This document shows positions 53,483-61,266 of a stretch of DNA of 64,000 bases, piece after piece; within the stretch, counting starts at the first letter, position 1, and each line of letters starts with the position of its first letter. Origin of the DNA: JACCVL01 sp963704295 (lineage in GTDB: Bacteria > Actinomycetota > Actinomycetes > Propionibacteriales > Nocardioidaceae); the NCBI GenBank assembly GCA_963704295.1, contig OY969884.1, positions 1,984,001 to 2,048,000 on the forward strand. The letters run 5' to 3'. The notes under the pieces are model-generated. The model was not told where the DNA came from and made no database searches. It worked only from the letters and a program-made list of their open reading frames with translations. The translations under genes and the position numbers were made by a program.

Positions 53483-53520
53483 GCACGCGCCGCGACCGCC
53501 CGCCGACCCGAGGAGCCCCC

Positions 53521-55041
53521 GTGACACCGGTCGACCCCGAGGGAGCACCCCCCGCGTCCGCCGTCGTGGTGCTGGCGGCCGGCGAGGGCACCCGGATGCG
53601 GTCGACCACCCCCAAGGTGCTGCATCGGATCGGCGGCCGGACGCTGCTCGGGCACGTGCTGGCCGCCGCGGCCGGCTCCGATGCCGCCGAGGTGGTGACG
53701 GTCGTGGGCCACGGCCGTGCCCAGGTCACCGAGCACGTCGCGACCTGCCTGCCGACCGCGCGAGCCGCCGTCCAGGAGGAGCAGCGAGGCACCGGGCATG
53801 CCGCCCTGGTGGGGCTGCAGCAGGTCCAGGCGGAGGAGGGCACGGTCCTCGTCGTGATGGGCGACACCCCGCTGCTGCGGGCCGAGGTGCTCCGCGACCT
53901 CGCGGCCCGGCACGCCGTCGCCGGGCGTGCCGTGACGGTCCTCGCCGCCCGGCCGGCGGACCCGACCGGATACGGCCGGCTGCTCTGTGATCCGGACGGA
54001 TCGCTGGTCGCGGTCGTCGAGCACGCCGACGCCACCCCCGAGCAACGGCTCATCCGGGAGGTGAACTCCGGGATCTATGCGTTCGACCTGGCCTTCCTGC
54101 GGGCCGCCCTGCCGCGACTGGGAGCGGACAACGCGCAGGGCGAGGTCTACCTCCCCGACGTGGTCGCCCTCGCCCACGGGGACGGCCAAGCGGTCGGGAC
54201 GGTGCTGGCCGACGACCCGATGGACGCCGAGGGAGTGAACGACCGGGTGCAGCTCGCCGAGCTCGGCCGGGTGCTCAACGCCCGGGTGCTGCACGCCTGG
54301 ATGCGGGCCGGCGTCACGGTCGTGGACCCGTCGAGCGCCTGGGTGGACGTCACCGTGACCCTCGGTCGGGACGTGGAGCTGCGCCCCGGTGTGCAGCTGC
54401 AGGGGGTGACCGCGGTCGAGGACGGGGCGGTGGTCGGTCCGGACTGCACGCTGCTCGACGTCCGGGTCGGCGCCGGGGCGAGCGTGGTGCGCACGCACGG
54501 GTCCGGAGCCGTCATCGGCGCCGGCGCGAGCGTCGGCCCCTTCGCGTACCTCCGACCGGGGACGGTGCTGAACGCCGACGGCAAGATCGGCACGTTCGTC
54601 GAGACCAAGAACGCGGTGATCGGGCAGGCGGCCAAGGTGCCGCACCTGTCGTACGTGGGGGACGCCGAGATCGGTGCGGGCACCAACATCGGCGCCGGCA
54701 CGATCACGGCGAACTACGACGGGCTCGCCAAGCACCGGACGGTGGTCGGCCGGCACTGCAAGACCGGATCGGACAACGTCTTCGTGGCGCCGGTCACCAT
54801 CGGGGACGGAGCCGTCACCGGCGCCGGCACGGTGGTGCGCCGAGACGTGCCGCCGGGCGCCCTGGCGGTGTCCGGTGGTCCGCAGCGGCACCACGACGGG
54901 TGGACGCAGCGGCGTCGCCCGGGCACGCCGGCCGCGCAGGCGGCGGCCGCCGCCTCCGATGCCGACGACGGCGTCGGGCAGACTGAAGGTCCGCCACCTC
55001 CCCTGACCCCCGGGCAGCCCGACGAGGGAACGCAGCCGTGA
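53521..55041 (+). CDS. glmU: Bifunctional GlcNAc-1-P uridylyltransferase / GlcN-1-P acetyltransferase GlmU
   Basis: Makes UDP-GlcNAc for peptidoglycan (506 aa). N-terminal pyrophosphorylase: VVLAAGEGTRMRSTTPKVLH and the metal Asp in VMGDTPLL. From ~250 a left-handed beta-helix of hexapeptide repeats carries the acetyltransferase: GPFAYLRPGTVL, KIGTFVETKNAVIG, GAGTITANYDGLAKH. The C-terminal ~45 residues are a low-complexity actinobacterial tail. GTG 53521 follows GAGGAG. Confidence 0.97.
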   Translation: MTPVDPEGAPPASAVVVLAAGEGTRMRSTTPKVLHRIGGRTLLGHVLAAAAGSDAAEVVTVVGHGRAQVTEHVATCLPTARAAVQEEQRGTGHAALVGLQQVQAEEGTVLVVMGDTPLLRAEVLRDLAARHAVAGRAVTVLAARPADPTGYGRLLCDPDGSLVAVVEHADATPEQRLIREVNSGIYAFDLAFLRAALPRLGADNAQGEVYLPDVVALAHGDGQAVGTVLADDPMDAEGVNDRVQLAELGRVLNARVLHAWMRAGVTVVDPSSAWVDVTVTLGRDVELRPGVQLQGVTAVEDGAVVGPDCTLLDVRVGAGASVVRTHGSGAVIGAGASVGPFAYLRPGTVLNADGKIGTFVETKNAVIGQAAKVPHLSYVGDAEIGAGTNIGAGTITANYDGLAKHRTVVGRHCKTGSDNVFVAPVTIGDGAVTGAGTVVRRDVPPGALAVSGGPQRHHDGWTQRRRPGTPAAQAAAAASDADDGVGQTEGPPPPLTPGQPDEGTQP

Positions 55042-56018
55042 CCGGTATGAAACGTACGACCGAGAAGAACCTCATGGTGTTCTCCGGCCGGGCCCATCCC
55101 GAGCTGGCGGCCGAGGTGGCCGACCTGCTCGGTAGCGGGCTGGTGCCGCAGTCGGTCTACGAGTTCGCCAACGGGGAGATCTACGTTCGGTTCGAGGAGT
55201 CGGTCCGCGGCTGCGACGCGTTCGTGCTGCAGAGCCACTCCGCACCCATCAACCAGTGGGTGATGGAGCAGCTGATCATGGTCGACGCCCTCAAGCGTGC
55301 CTCGGCCAAGCGGATCACCGTCGTGCAGCCGTTCTACGGGTACGCGCGCCAGGACAAGAAGCACCGCGGCCGGGAGCCGATCAGCGCCCGGTTGATGGCC
55401 GACATGTTCAAGACCGCCGGAGCGGACCGGCTGATCACCGTGGACCTGCACAGCTCGCAGATCCAGGGTTTCTTCGACGGGCCGGTCGACCATCTGATGG
55501 CGATGCCGATCCTGGCCGGGTACGTCGGCGGCAAGTACGGCGACGAGGATCTGATCGTGGTGTCCCCCGACGCCGGCCGGATCCGCGTCGCGGAGCAGTG
55601 GGCCTCCCGCCTCGGTGGCACGTCACTGGCGTTCGTGCACAAGACCCGGGACATCCACCAGCCGAACGAGGCGGTGGCCAACCGGGTCGTCGGTGACATC
55701 CGCGGGCGTACCTGCGTGCTGGTCGACGACATGATTGACACCGGCGGCACGATCGTGAAGGCGGTGGACGCGCTGATCGACGAGGGCGCGGCCAGCGTGG
55801 TGGTGGCCGCCACCCACGCCGTCCTCTCCGGCCCGGCCGTGGACCGACTGAAGAACTGCCGGGCCCGCGAGATCGTGGTGACGAACACGCTGCCGGTCAG
55901 CCCCGAGCAGCGCTTCGACTTGTTGACCACGCTGTCCATCGCGCCGCTGATCAGCCGCGCGATCCGTGAGGTGTTCGAGGACGGGTCGGTCACCAGCCTG
56001 TTCGACGGCCGGGCCTGA
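55038..56018 (+). CDS. prs: Ribose-phosphate pyrophosphokinase (PRPP synthetase)
   Basis: Makes PRPP for purines, pyrimidines, His, Trp and decaprenyl-phosphoarabinose (326 aa). YEFANGEIYVRFEESVRG, PFYGYARQDKKHRGREPISA (key part YARQDKKHRGREP) and the PRPP loop VLVDDMIDTGGTIVKA are diagnostic. GTG 55038 overlaps the glmU stop; ATG 55047 is an internal alternative. Five nt after its stop the second 46-bp palindrome array begins. Confidence 0.97.
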   Translation: MTGMKRTTEKNLMVFSGRAHPELAAEVADLLGSGLVPQSVYEFANGEIYVRFEESVRGCDAFVLQSHSAPINQWVMEQLIMVDALKRASAKRITVVQPFYGYARQDKKHRGREPISARLMADMFKTAGADRLITVDLHSSQIQGFFDGPVDHLMAMPILAGYVGGKYGDEDLIVVSPDAGRIRVAEQWASRLGGTSLAFVHKTRDIHQPNEAVANRVVGDIRGRTCVLVDDMIDTGGTIVKAVDALIDEGAASVVVAATHAVLSGPAVDRLKNCRAREIVVTNTLPVSPEQRFDLLTTLSIAPLISRAIREVFEDGSVTSLFDGRA

Positions 56019-56023
56019 CCCGC

Positions 56024-56189
56024 AACGTCATACGGCGCGCCGCCGATTCGCCTCCGTTCGGATGACGTTGCGCGGGCCCGACCCGGGACGTCATACGGCG
56101 CGCCGCTGATTCGCCTCCGTTCGGATGACGTTGCGCGGGCCGGGACGTCATACGGCGCGCCGCCGATGCGCCTCCGTTCGGATGACGTT
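56024..56189. repeat. Three tandem copies of the 46-bp palindromic element (second locus)
   Basis: Copies at 56024-56069, 56087-56132 and 56144-56189, separated by 17 and 11 nt of GCGCGGGCC-type spacer. First copy ends are AACGTCAT / ATGACGTT. Compared with the 37-kb array, 39 of 46 positions are the same, including the central CGCCTCCGT block, and both arrays run in the same + strand orientation. In the first copy the outermost pair is A-T in place of G-C, a compensating change; in the other two it is G-T. Confidence 0.93.
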
Positions 56190-56399
56190 GCGCGCGGTGG
56201 CGAGGGGGACGGACGCCGACTCGGGCGATTTGCGCCTGGGACAGCGGAAATGCGAAAACACCGAGGAATATCCCCCACAATATTTGACCCAGCGTGTCTG
56301 GCTATTCGCTTAGCGTTATTGTTTTCGCATTACCCTGCGTTATCGGCGCTCGCTTTCCTAGGCTCCACGGGACCATCCGTCGTCTTGGGAAGGACCGAC
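56190..56399. other. AT-richer leader region with a 12-nt inverted repeat
   Basis: Visibly lower GC than anything around it. AATGCGAAAACA (56249-56260) and its exact complement TGTTTTCGCATT (56320-56331) flank 59 nt that include a TTGACC (56284). It lies upstream of the small secreted protein and probably holds its promoter; the unusual base use could mark foreign DNA. No gene is supported within it. Confidence 0.6.
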
Positions 56400-56879
56400 A
56401 TGCAGGTACGCACGATGCTCGTGGCACTGATCTCGACGGTCGCCGTCGGCTTCGTCGGCGTGGTTTCGCCGGTGCAGGCGGTGGGCGTCGGCGAGGAGGG
56501 CTGCACGCCGGGGTACTGGAAGAACCACCAGGACAACTGGCAGGAGGCGGCGCCGAGCGATCTGCTGTCCAGCGCATACTCGTCGGTCGCCGGCACTTCG
56601 GTCGCCGGTCTGACGATGGCTGAGGCACTGGCACAGCCGGGTGGATCCGGCGTGGCGGGTGCGGAGCGGATCCTCGCCCGCGCCGCGACGGCGGCCTGGC
56701 TGAACGCCGCGCACGACGACCTCGGCTACCCGTGGCGCCGCAACGCGACCGGTGTCGACGGGCGACCGCCGCTGCGGCGCACGGTGAACGACGCGTACGC
56801 GAGCGGGAGCCGGTCGACGATGCTGGCGCTGGCCTCACGGCTGGACCGGGACAACAACCTGGGTTGCCCGCTGAACTGA
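56400..56879 (+). CDS. Small secreted protein with CTPGYWKNH motif
   Basis: 159 aa. A signal peptide is clear (MQVRTMLVALISTVAVGFVG, cleavage probably after VQA ~27). The mature protein starts with EEGCTPGYWKNHQDNW, a motif seen in assorted secreted bacterial proteins, then a helical region (LTMAEALAQP, AATAAWLNAAHDDLGY, LASRLDRDNNLGCPLN). The two Cys could form a disulfide. No sorting signal or membrane anchor. Function unknown. GGAAGGACC lies before ATG 56400. The gene is coded between repeats and a terminator, as a self-contained unit. Confidence 0.8.
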   Translation: MQVRTMLVALISTVAVGFVGVVSPVQAVGVGEEGCTPGYWKNHQDNWQEAAPSDLLSSAYSSVAGTSVAGLTMAEALAQPGGSGVAGAERILARAATAAWLNAAHDDLGYPWRRNATGVDGRPPLRRTVNDAYASGSRSTMLALASRLDRDNNLGCPLN

Positions 56880-56906
56880 CGCGCGACCGCGGTACGTACC
56901 GACCGA

Positions 56907-56946
56907 CGTGGGGCCGGGTCCGATTCGGGACCCGGCCCCACGTTTT
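56907..56946 (+). terminator. Strong rho-independent terminator
   Basis: Perfect 15-nt arms (56907-56921 / 56928-56942; CGTGGGGCCGGGTCC) with a 6-nt loop GATTCG and TTTT directly after. The most classical terminator of the window; it ends the secreted-protein transcript. Confidence 0.92.
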
Positions 56947-56967
56947 CGTGCACCCGGCCCGGCCCGC

Positions 56968-57053
56968 TAGACTTGCCAGGTTGCCTCGGCGAGGGGGAGT
57001 GCGCTCCCCGTGATCGACGCGGTCTTGAAGGTCCGGCCTGTGGCCGACCTCGC
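56968..57053 (+). promoter_or_regulatory. Promoter -10 and structured leader of rplY
   Basis: TAGACT (56968-56973) is a likely -10, giving a ~145-nt leader before the GTG at 57123. The leader can form an outer stem GCGAGG/CCTCGC (56989-56994 with 57048-57053) enclosing GGGAG-TGCG-CTCCC (56995-57008) and GGCC-TGT-GGCC. Such a branched fold is reminiscent of ribosomal-protein leaders, for example L25 leaders of gammaproteobacteria. Autoregulation by L25 is inference. Confidence 0.5.
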
Positions 57054-57122
57054 GCGGCCGTTGTCCCTCGTCGGGCACGAGACCGGAGCCATCCCCACCG
57101 TCGCTCGAGGAGTTGCACCACC

Positions 57123-57818
57123 GTGTCCGAGATCAGCATCAAGGCCGAGCCCCGCACCGAGTTCGGCAAGGGCGCGGCCCGCCGGATCCGGCGCGCCGCC
57201 AAGGTTCCCGCGGTGCTGTACGGGCACGGTGCCGACCCGCAGCACCTGTCCCTCCCCGGCCACGAACTGATGCTCGCGTTGAAGAACCCGAACGCCCTGC
57301 TGTCCATCAAGGTGGACGGTTCCGCCGACCAGCTCGCACTCGCCAAGCAGGTGCAGCGCGACCCGCTGAAGGGGTTCATCGAGCACGCGGACCTGCTGGT
57401 CGTACGCAAGGGCGAGACGGTGACGGTGGACATCCCGGTCATCCTCACCGGGGCTGCCGTGTCGGACGCCCTGGTGGTCACCGAGACCACCCAGCTGTCC
57501 GTCGAGGCCGAGGCCACCCACCTGCCCGACTCCGTCGAGGTGTCGGTCGAGGGCCTCGCGGTGGGCTCGCAGATCCACGCCGGCGACCTGGACCTGCCCG
57601 CCGGCACCAAGCTGGCGGTGGACGCCGACATCCTGGTCGTCAACATCGTGGCCGCGCCGACCGCCGAGGAGGTCGAGGCCGAGCTCGCCGAGGCCGAGGC
57701 AGAGGTCGGGATCGACCGTGACGAGAGCGAGGCGGAGGCCGAGGCTGCCGCTGAGGACGGCGGCGAGTCCGCCGAGGCGGACGCCGACGACACCGCCCGC
57801 TCCGACTCCGAGGAGTGA
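57123..57818 (+). CDS. rplY: 50S ribosomal protein L25/general stress protein Ctc
   Basis: 5S rRNA-binding ribosomal protein of the long Ctc type (231 aa). SIKAEPRTEFGKGAARRIRRAAKVPAVLYG is the L25 N-terminal domain (key part GKGAARRIRRAAKVPAVLYG) and LPDSVEVSVEGLAVGSQIHAGDL the C-terminal beta domain. The last ~45 residues are an acidic Glu/Ala tail. GTG 57123 follows GAGGAG at 11 nt. The stop overlaps pth (GTGA). Confidence 0.95.
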   Translation: MSEISIKAEPRTEFGKGAARRIRRAAKVPAVLYGHGADPQHLSLPGHELMLALKNPNALLSIKVDGSADQLALAKQVQRDPLKGFIEHADLLVVRKGETVTVDIPVILTGAAVSDALVVTETTQLSVEAEATHLPDSVEVSVEGLAVGSQIHAGDLDLPAGTKLAVDADILVVNIVAAPTAEEVEAELAEAEAEVGIDRDESEAEAEAAAEDGGESAEADADDTARSDSEE

Positions 57819-58411
57819 GCCAGCCTGGTCACCGTCCCTGGCTCGTGGTCGGCCTCGGCAACCCCGGACCGGAGTACGCCGGCACTCGACACAACGCGGG
57901 CTACCTGGTGGCCGACGTCCTCGCCGAGCGGCTCGGGGCGCGCTGGAAGCGACACAAGACCGGACGGGCGGACACCGCCGAGGGCCGGTTCGGCCCGGCC
58001 GGCGCGGGCGGGCCGAGCGTCGTCCTGCTCCGAGCCCGGTCGTACATGAACGAGTCCGGCGGCCCGGTCGCGGGCGTCGCGGCCTACGTCGGCGCCGGCC
58101 CCGACCGGGTGGTGGCGGTGCACGACGAGCTCGACATCGAGTTCGGGTCGCTCCGGCTCAAGTTCGGCGGCGGGGACAACGGCCACAACGGGCTGAAGTC
58201 GCTGCGCCGCTCCCTGGGCACCGGGGACTTCTTCCGGGTCCGGCTGGGGATCGGACGGCCGCCCGGCCGGCAGAGCCCGCACGACTTCGTGCTGTCCGGC
58301 TGGACCGCGGCCGAGCGGCGTGAGCTGGGAGTGCTGGCAGAGCGCGCCGCGGACGCGATCGAGGTGCTGCTGACCGAGGGGCTCGAGCGCGCGCAGACCG
58401 GTTACAACTAA
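57815..58411 (+). CDS. pth: Peptidyl-tRNA hydrolase
   Basis: Recycles peptidyl-tRNA released from ribosomes (198 aa). VVGLGNPGPEYAGTRHNAGY carries the catalytic His and Asn; SYMNESGGPV and VHDELDIEFGSLRLKFGGGDNGHNGLKS (key part GGDNGHNGLKS) are the further family blocks. GTG 57815 overlaps rplY, a conserved pairing. Confidence 0.97.
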   Translation: MSQPGHRPWLVVGLGNPGPEYAGTRHNAGYLVADVLAERLGARWKRHKTGRADTAEGRFGPAGAGGPSVVLLRARSYMNESGGPVAGVAAYVGAGPDRVVAVHDELDIEFGSLRLKFGGGDNGHNGLKSLRRSLGTGDFFRVRLGIGRPPGRQSPHDFVLSGWTAAERRELGVLAERAADAIEVLLTEGLERAQTGYN

Positions 58412-58634
58412 ACGAGTTCGTCACTGTCGGTGAGGCGACGATTTCACTGCGTCAGCGTTGACGTAGAGTGAGGTTCCTGGGACAGATGGGGTTCTGGACA
58501 TCGGCGGCGGACCGCGCGTCAGTGTGATTGCATCGTGACTTCGTAACCAAACCGCCGTTGTGCACAGAAGGCAGCACCGTATCCACAGCAGACAGCACCG
58601 TATCCACAGAAATCCACAGTCCTGGGGAGGGCCG
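58412..58634. other. Intergenic region with tandem repeat and DnaA-box-like sequences
   Basis: A 17-nt unit CAGCACCGTATCCACAG occurs twice (58572-58588 and 58593-58609, period 21), followed by AAATCCACAG (58610-58619). The GTATCCACA parts match the DnaA box TTWTNCACA at 8 of 9 positions. CGTCA-GCGT-TGACG (58450-58463) is a small dyad further upstream. The region carries the promoter of the exopolysaccharide cluster, but no clear -10/-35 pair is seen. Confidence 0.6.
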
Positions 58635-60056
58635 ATGAGCAGCGAGGTCGTGACGGAGAGCGAAGCGGCGGTGCGGGTTGCCGGCGCACCGCCACGTCGC
58701 CGACCCGACCGTCGGGCGCCGGTGCGGCGTCCGCTCGGGGGACCGCTGCCCGAGGCTGCCACCGCACTGGTCGCCGGCTCGGTCATGACCCTCACCCGGG
58801 GTGCCGGCCCGACGATGCTGGTGATTCCGCTGTTCGTGGTCGGGCTGCTGCTCGCGCTGCTGCTGACCCGCCCGCCGTACGACCGGCTGCGCTCGTTCGG
58901 GCCGGTGAAGCAGACGCTGCTGGTCTCGTCCTCCACCCTCCTGGTCTTCCTGGCTGCCGGTTGGCCGAGCCTGGCCCACGTCCGCACCGCCGTGCTGGCG
59001 ACGGCCGCGACGTTGCTCGTACCGCTGTTGTGGCGGCTGGTCCGGCTGGCTCGCCGCCGCCCGCAGGACACCCTGTTGGTCGGTGACCGGGTGGCTGTGA
59101 CACACCTGATCGCCCAGTGGGGCCCGCGGGCCGAGGTCCGGATCGCCGGGGTCTGCCTGGTGGAGCCGGACGACGACGTGGAGGAGCAGCCCGGCGACCT
59201 GATGGGCTTCCCCGTCGTCGGCGGACTCGACGAGGCGGCGGACTGGGCGCTCGAGCACGGCGTTGCCTTGGTCGTCCTGACGCCGGGTCCGGTGCTCACG
59301 GCGTACGACGTGCGCCGGCTCAGCTGGGCGCTGGAGCAGACCGACGTCGAGCTGGCGGTGGCCGCCGAGGTGCATGGGGCGGTGCCGCGCCGGATCGACC
59401 CCCGGTTGCTCGGCCGACGGCTGTTGCTGTCGGTGACGCCCAGCCGGCGGCTGGTGGTCGCGGAGTGGGGCAAGACCGTGCTGGACAAGTCGGTCGCGGC
59501 CGTGCTGCTCTTCCTGCTCGCCCCTCTGCTCGGCTTGCTGATGCTGGTTGTCCGACTGGACAGCAGCGGGCCGGGCATCTTCAAGCAGATCCGCGCCGGG
59601 CACCGCGGGGTCCCGTTCACCATGTACAAGCTGCGGACCATGACCACCGACGCGGAGGTCCGCCGGGGTGAGCTCGCTGAGCTGAACGAGGCCGCCGGGC
59701 CGCTGTTCAAGATCCCCGACGACCCGCGGGTCACCCGGGTCGGCCGGCTGCTGCGGTCGCTGTCGCTCGACGAGCTTCCGCAGCTGGTGAACGTGCTCAA
59801 GGGCGACATGTCCCTGATCGGCCCGCGTCCGGCCCTGCCCCGGGAGACCGACGAGTACGACGACTGGATCCGCCGGCGGCTGAGCGTCAAGCCGGGGATG
59901 ACCGGCCTCTGGCAGGTCAGCGGACGCTCCCGGCTGGGCTGGAACGAGGCCGTTCGTCTCGACCTCGACTACGTGGACAACTGGACCCTGGCCGGTGACC
60001 TGGCGATCGCCGGACGGACCGTCAACGCCGTCCTCCGTCGAGACGGCGCCAGCTGA
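58635..60056 (+). CDS. Polyprenyl-phosphate hexose-1-phosphate transferase (exopolysaccharide initiation)
   Basis: Membrane enzyme (473 aa) that loads the first sugar phosphate onto undecaprenyl phosphate. About four N-terminal helices (~45-140), a Rossmann-like cytosolic domain (~150-270), then the catalytic bacterial sugar transferase domain: KTVLDKSVAAVLLFLLAPLL, FKQIRAGHRGVPFTMYKLRTM, LRSLSLDELPQLVNVLKGDM and SLIGPRPALPRE, and VKPGMTGLWQVSGRS near the end. ATG 58635 follows GGGGAGG. First gene of the polysaccharide cluster. Confidence 0.93.
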   Translation: MSSEVVTESEAAVRVAGAPPRRRPDRRAPVRRPLGGPLPEAATALVAGSVMTLTRGAGPTMLVIPLFVVGLLLALLLTRPPYDRLRSFGPVKQTLLVSSSTLLVFLAAGWPSLAHVRTAVLATAATLLVPLLWRLVRLARRRPQDTLLVGDRVAVTHLIAQWGPRAEVRIAGVCLVEPDDDVEEQPGDLMGFPVVGGLDEAADWALEHGVALVVLTPGPVLTAYDVRRLSWALEQTDVELAVAAEVHGAVPRRIDPRLLGRRLLLSVTPSRRLVVAEWGKTVLDKSVAAVLLFLLAPLLGLLMLVVRLDSSGPGIFKQIRAGHRGVPFTMYKLRTMTTDAEVRRGELAELNEAAGPLFKIPDDPRVTRVGRLLRSLSLDELPQLVNVLKGDMSLIGPRPALPRETDEYDDWIRRRLSVKPGMTGLWQVSGRSRLGWNEAVRLDLDYVDNWTLAGDLAIAGRTVNAVLRRDGAS

Positions 60057-60147
60057 CCCATCAGCCGCACGACCACCGCGCCGAGCGGTGCGCCCGCCAC
60101 GGCGAGCAGCCGCCACGTCCCACGTCCAGAACTGGAGGGCGCACCGC

Positions 60148-61266
60148 GTGCATGTCCTGCATGTCTCCGAGGTGTCCTGGGGCGGGGTGGTCAGCTTGCT
60201 GCGCGACTTCACCGCCGAGCAGGCCCGCCGCGGGCACACGGTGGGACTTCTGGCTCCGGCAGCCTTCCCCGATCTCGGGTCCACCCCGCTGCGCCGCTCC
60301 ACCTGGCATCTAGACCGCCGTCGTCCAGCGACCTATCCGCGGGCCCTCGCCGAGCTGCGCGCGGTGGTGCGCGAACAGCGGCCCGACGTCATCCACCTGC
60401 ACTCGGCATTCGCCGGCTTCTTCGGGCGTCTTGGCGCGCTCTCCGGCACCCGCGGTGTGCCGCTGGCCTACCAGCCGCACGCCTGGTCCTTCGACCTGTT
60501 CGACAGCGCGGGCGTCCGGGCCGCGATGCGGGTATGGGAGCGGACGGCCAGCCGGTGGACCGACGTGCTCGTGACCAACTGCACCGACGAGGTGGACGAG
60601 GGGCGAGCGCTCGGCATCACCCTGCCCGGCCATGCGCTCGGGGTGCCGCTGGATGTCGAGCGTTTCGCCCCGGTGGACGACGACGAGCAACGGCTCTGGC
60701 GGGACCGGCTCGGAGTTCGGCATCGCAACGTGCTGCTCTGTCTCGGTCGCCTGGCCCGGCAGAAGGGACAGGACCTGCTCGTCGCCGCCTGGGAGCGGGC
60801 GCCGCTGCCGGACACGGAGCTGCTGCTCGTCGGCCCCGGCGACCCGGCGGCGCTGCAGGAGCTGGCCCCCACGTCCTGGGGAACGTCGATCCGGTGGGTG
60901 GGGGACCAGCCGGACGTGCGGCCGTACCTGTGGGCGTGTGACCTGCTGGTGCTCCCGTCCCGGTACGAGACCGTGGCCGTCGTGGTGGCCGAGGCGATGG
61001 CCTGCGAGCGTCCGGTCGTGGCGAACGAGGTCAACGGCGTAACCATGGCGGTGACCGACCCGCCGTTCCCTCCTGGTGGCCGGACCGTCCCGCTGGGGGA
61101 CATGGCTACGCTGCTCGCGCAGAGCGCTCAGCTGCTGCGGGACCGCGAGGTCCGCGCCTCGCTCGGCCGGGCCGGCCGGAAGCGGGTGGTGGGGCTTTTC
61201 ACCCCGGAGCAGGTGGTGGACCGGCTGGACGCGGCGTACATCGTCGCCGTGGAAGGGAATCGATGA
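60148..61266 (+). CDS. GT4-family glycosyltransferase
   Basis: Cytosolic GT-B glycosyltransferase (372 aa). VLHVSEVSWGGVVSLLRDF is the N-terminal acceptor-domain start with the GG loop; LGRLARQKGQDLLVAAW opens the donor domain; and PSRYETVAVVVAEAMACERPVVA is the nucleotide-sugar EX7E-type motif. It probably adds a sugar to the lipid-linked repeat unit started by the previous gene. GTG 60148 follows GGAGGG. The stop overlaps the first sulfotransferase (ATGA). Confidence 0.92.
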   Translation: MHVLHVSEVSWGGVVSLLRDFTAEQARRGHTVGLLAPAAFPDLGSTPLRRSTWHLDRRRPATYPRALAELRAVVREQRPDVIHLHSAFAGFFGRLGALSGTRGVPLAYQPHAWSFDLFDSAGVRAAMRVWERTASRWTDVLVTNCTDEVDEGRALGITLPGHALGVPLDVERFAPVDDDEQRLWRDRLGVRHRNVLLCLGRLARQKGQDLLVAAWERAPLPDTELLLVGPGDPAALQELAPTSWGTSIRWVGDQPDVRPYLWACDLLVLPSRYETVAVVVAEAMACERPVVANEVNGVTMAVTDPPFPPGGRTVPLGDMATLLAQSAQLLRDREVRASLGRAGRKRVVGLFTPEQVVDRLDAAYIVAVEGNR

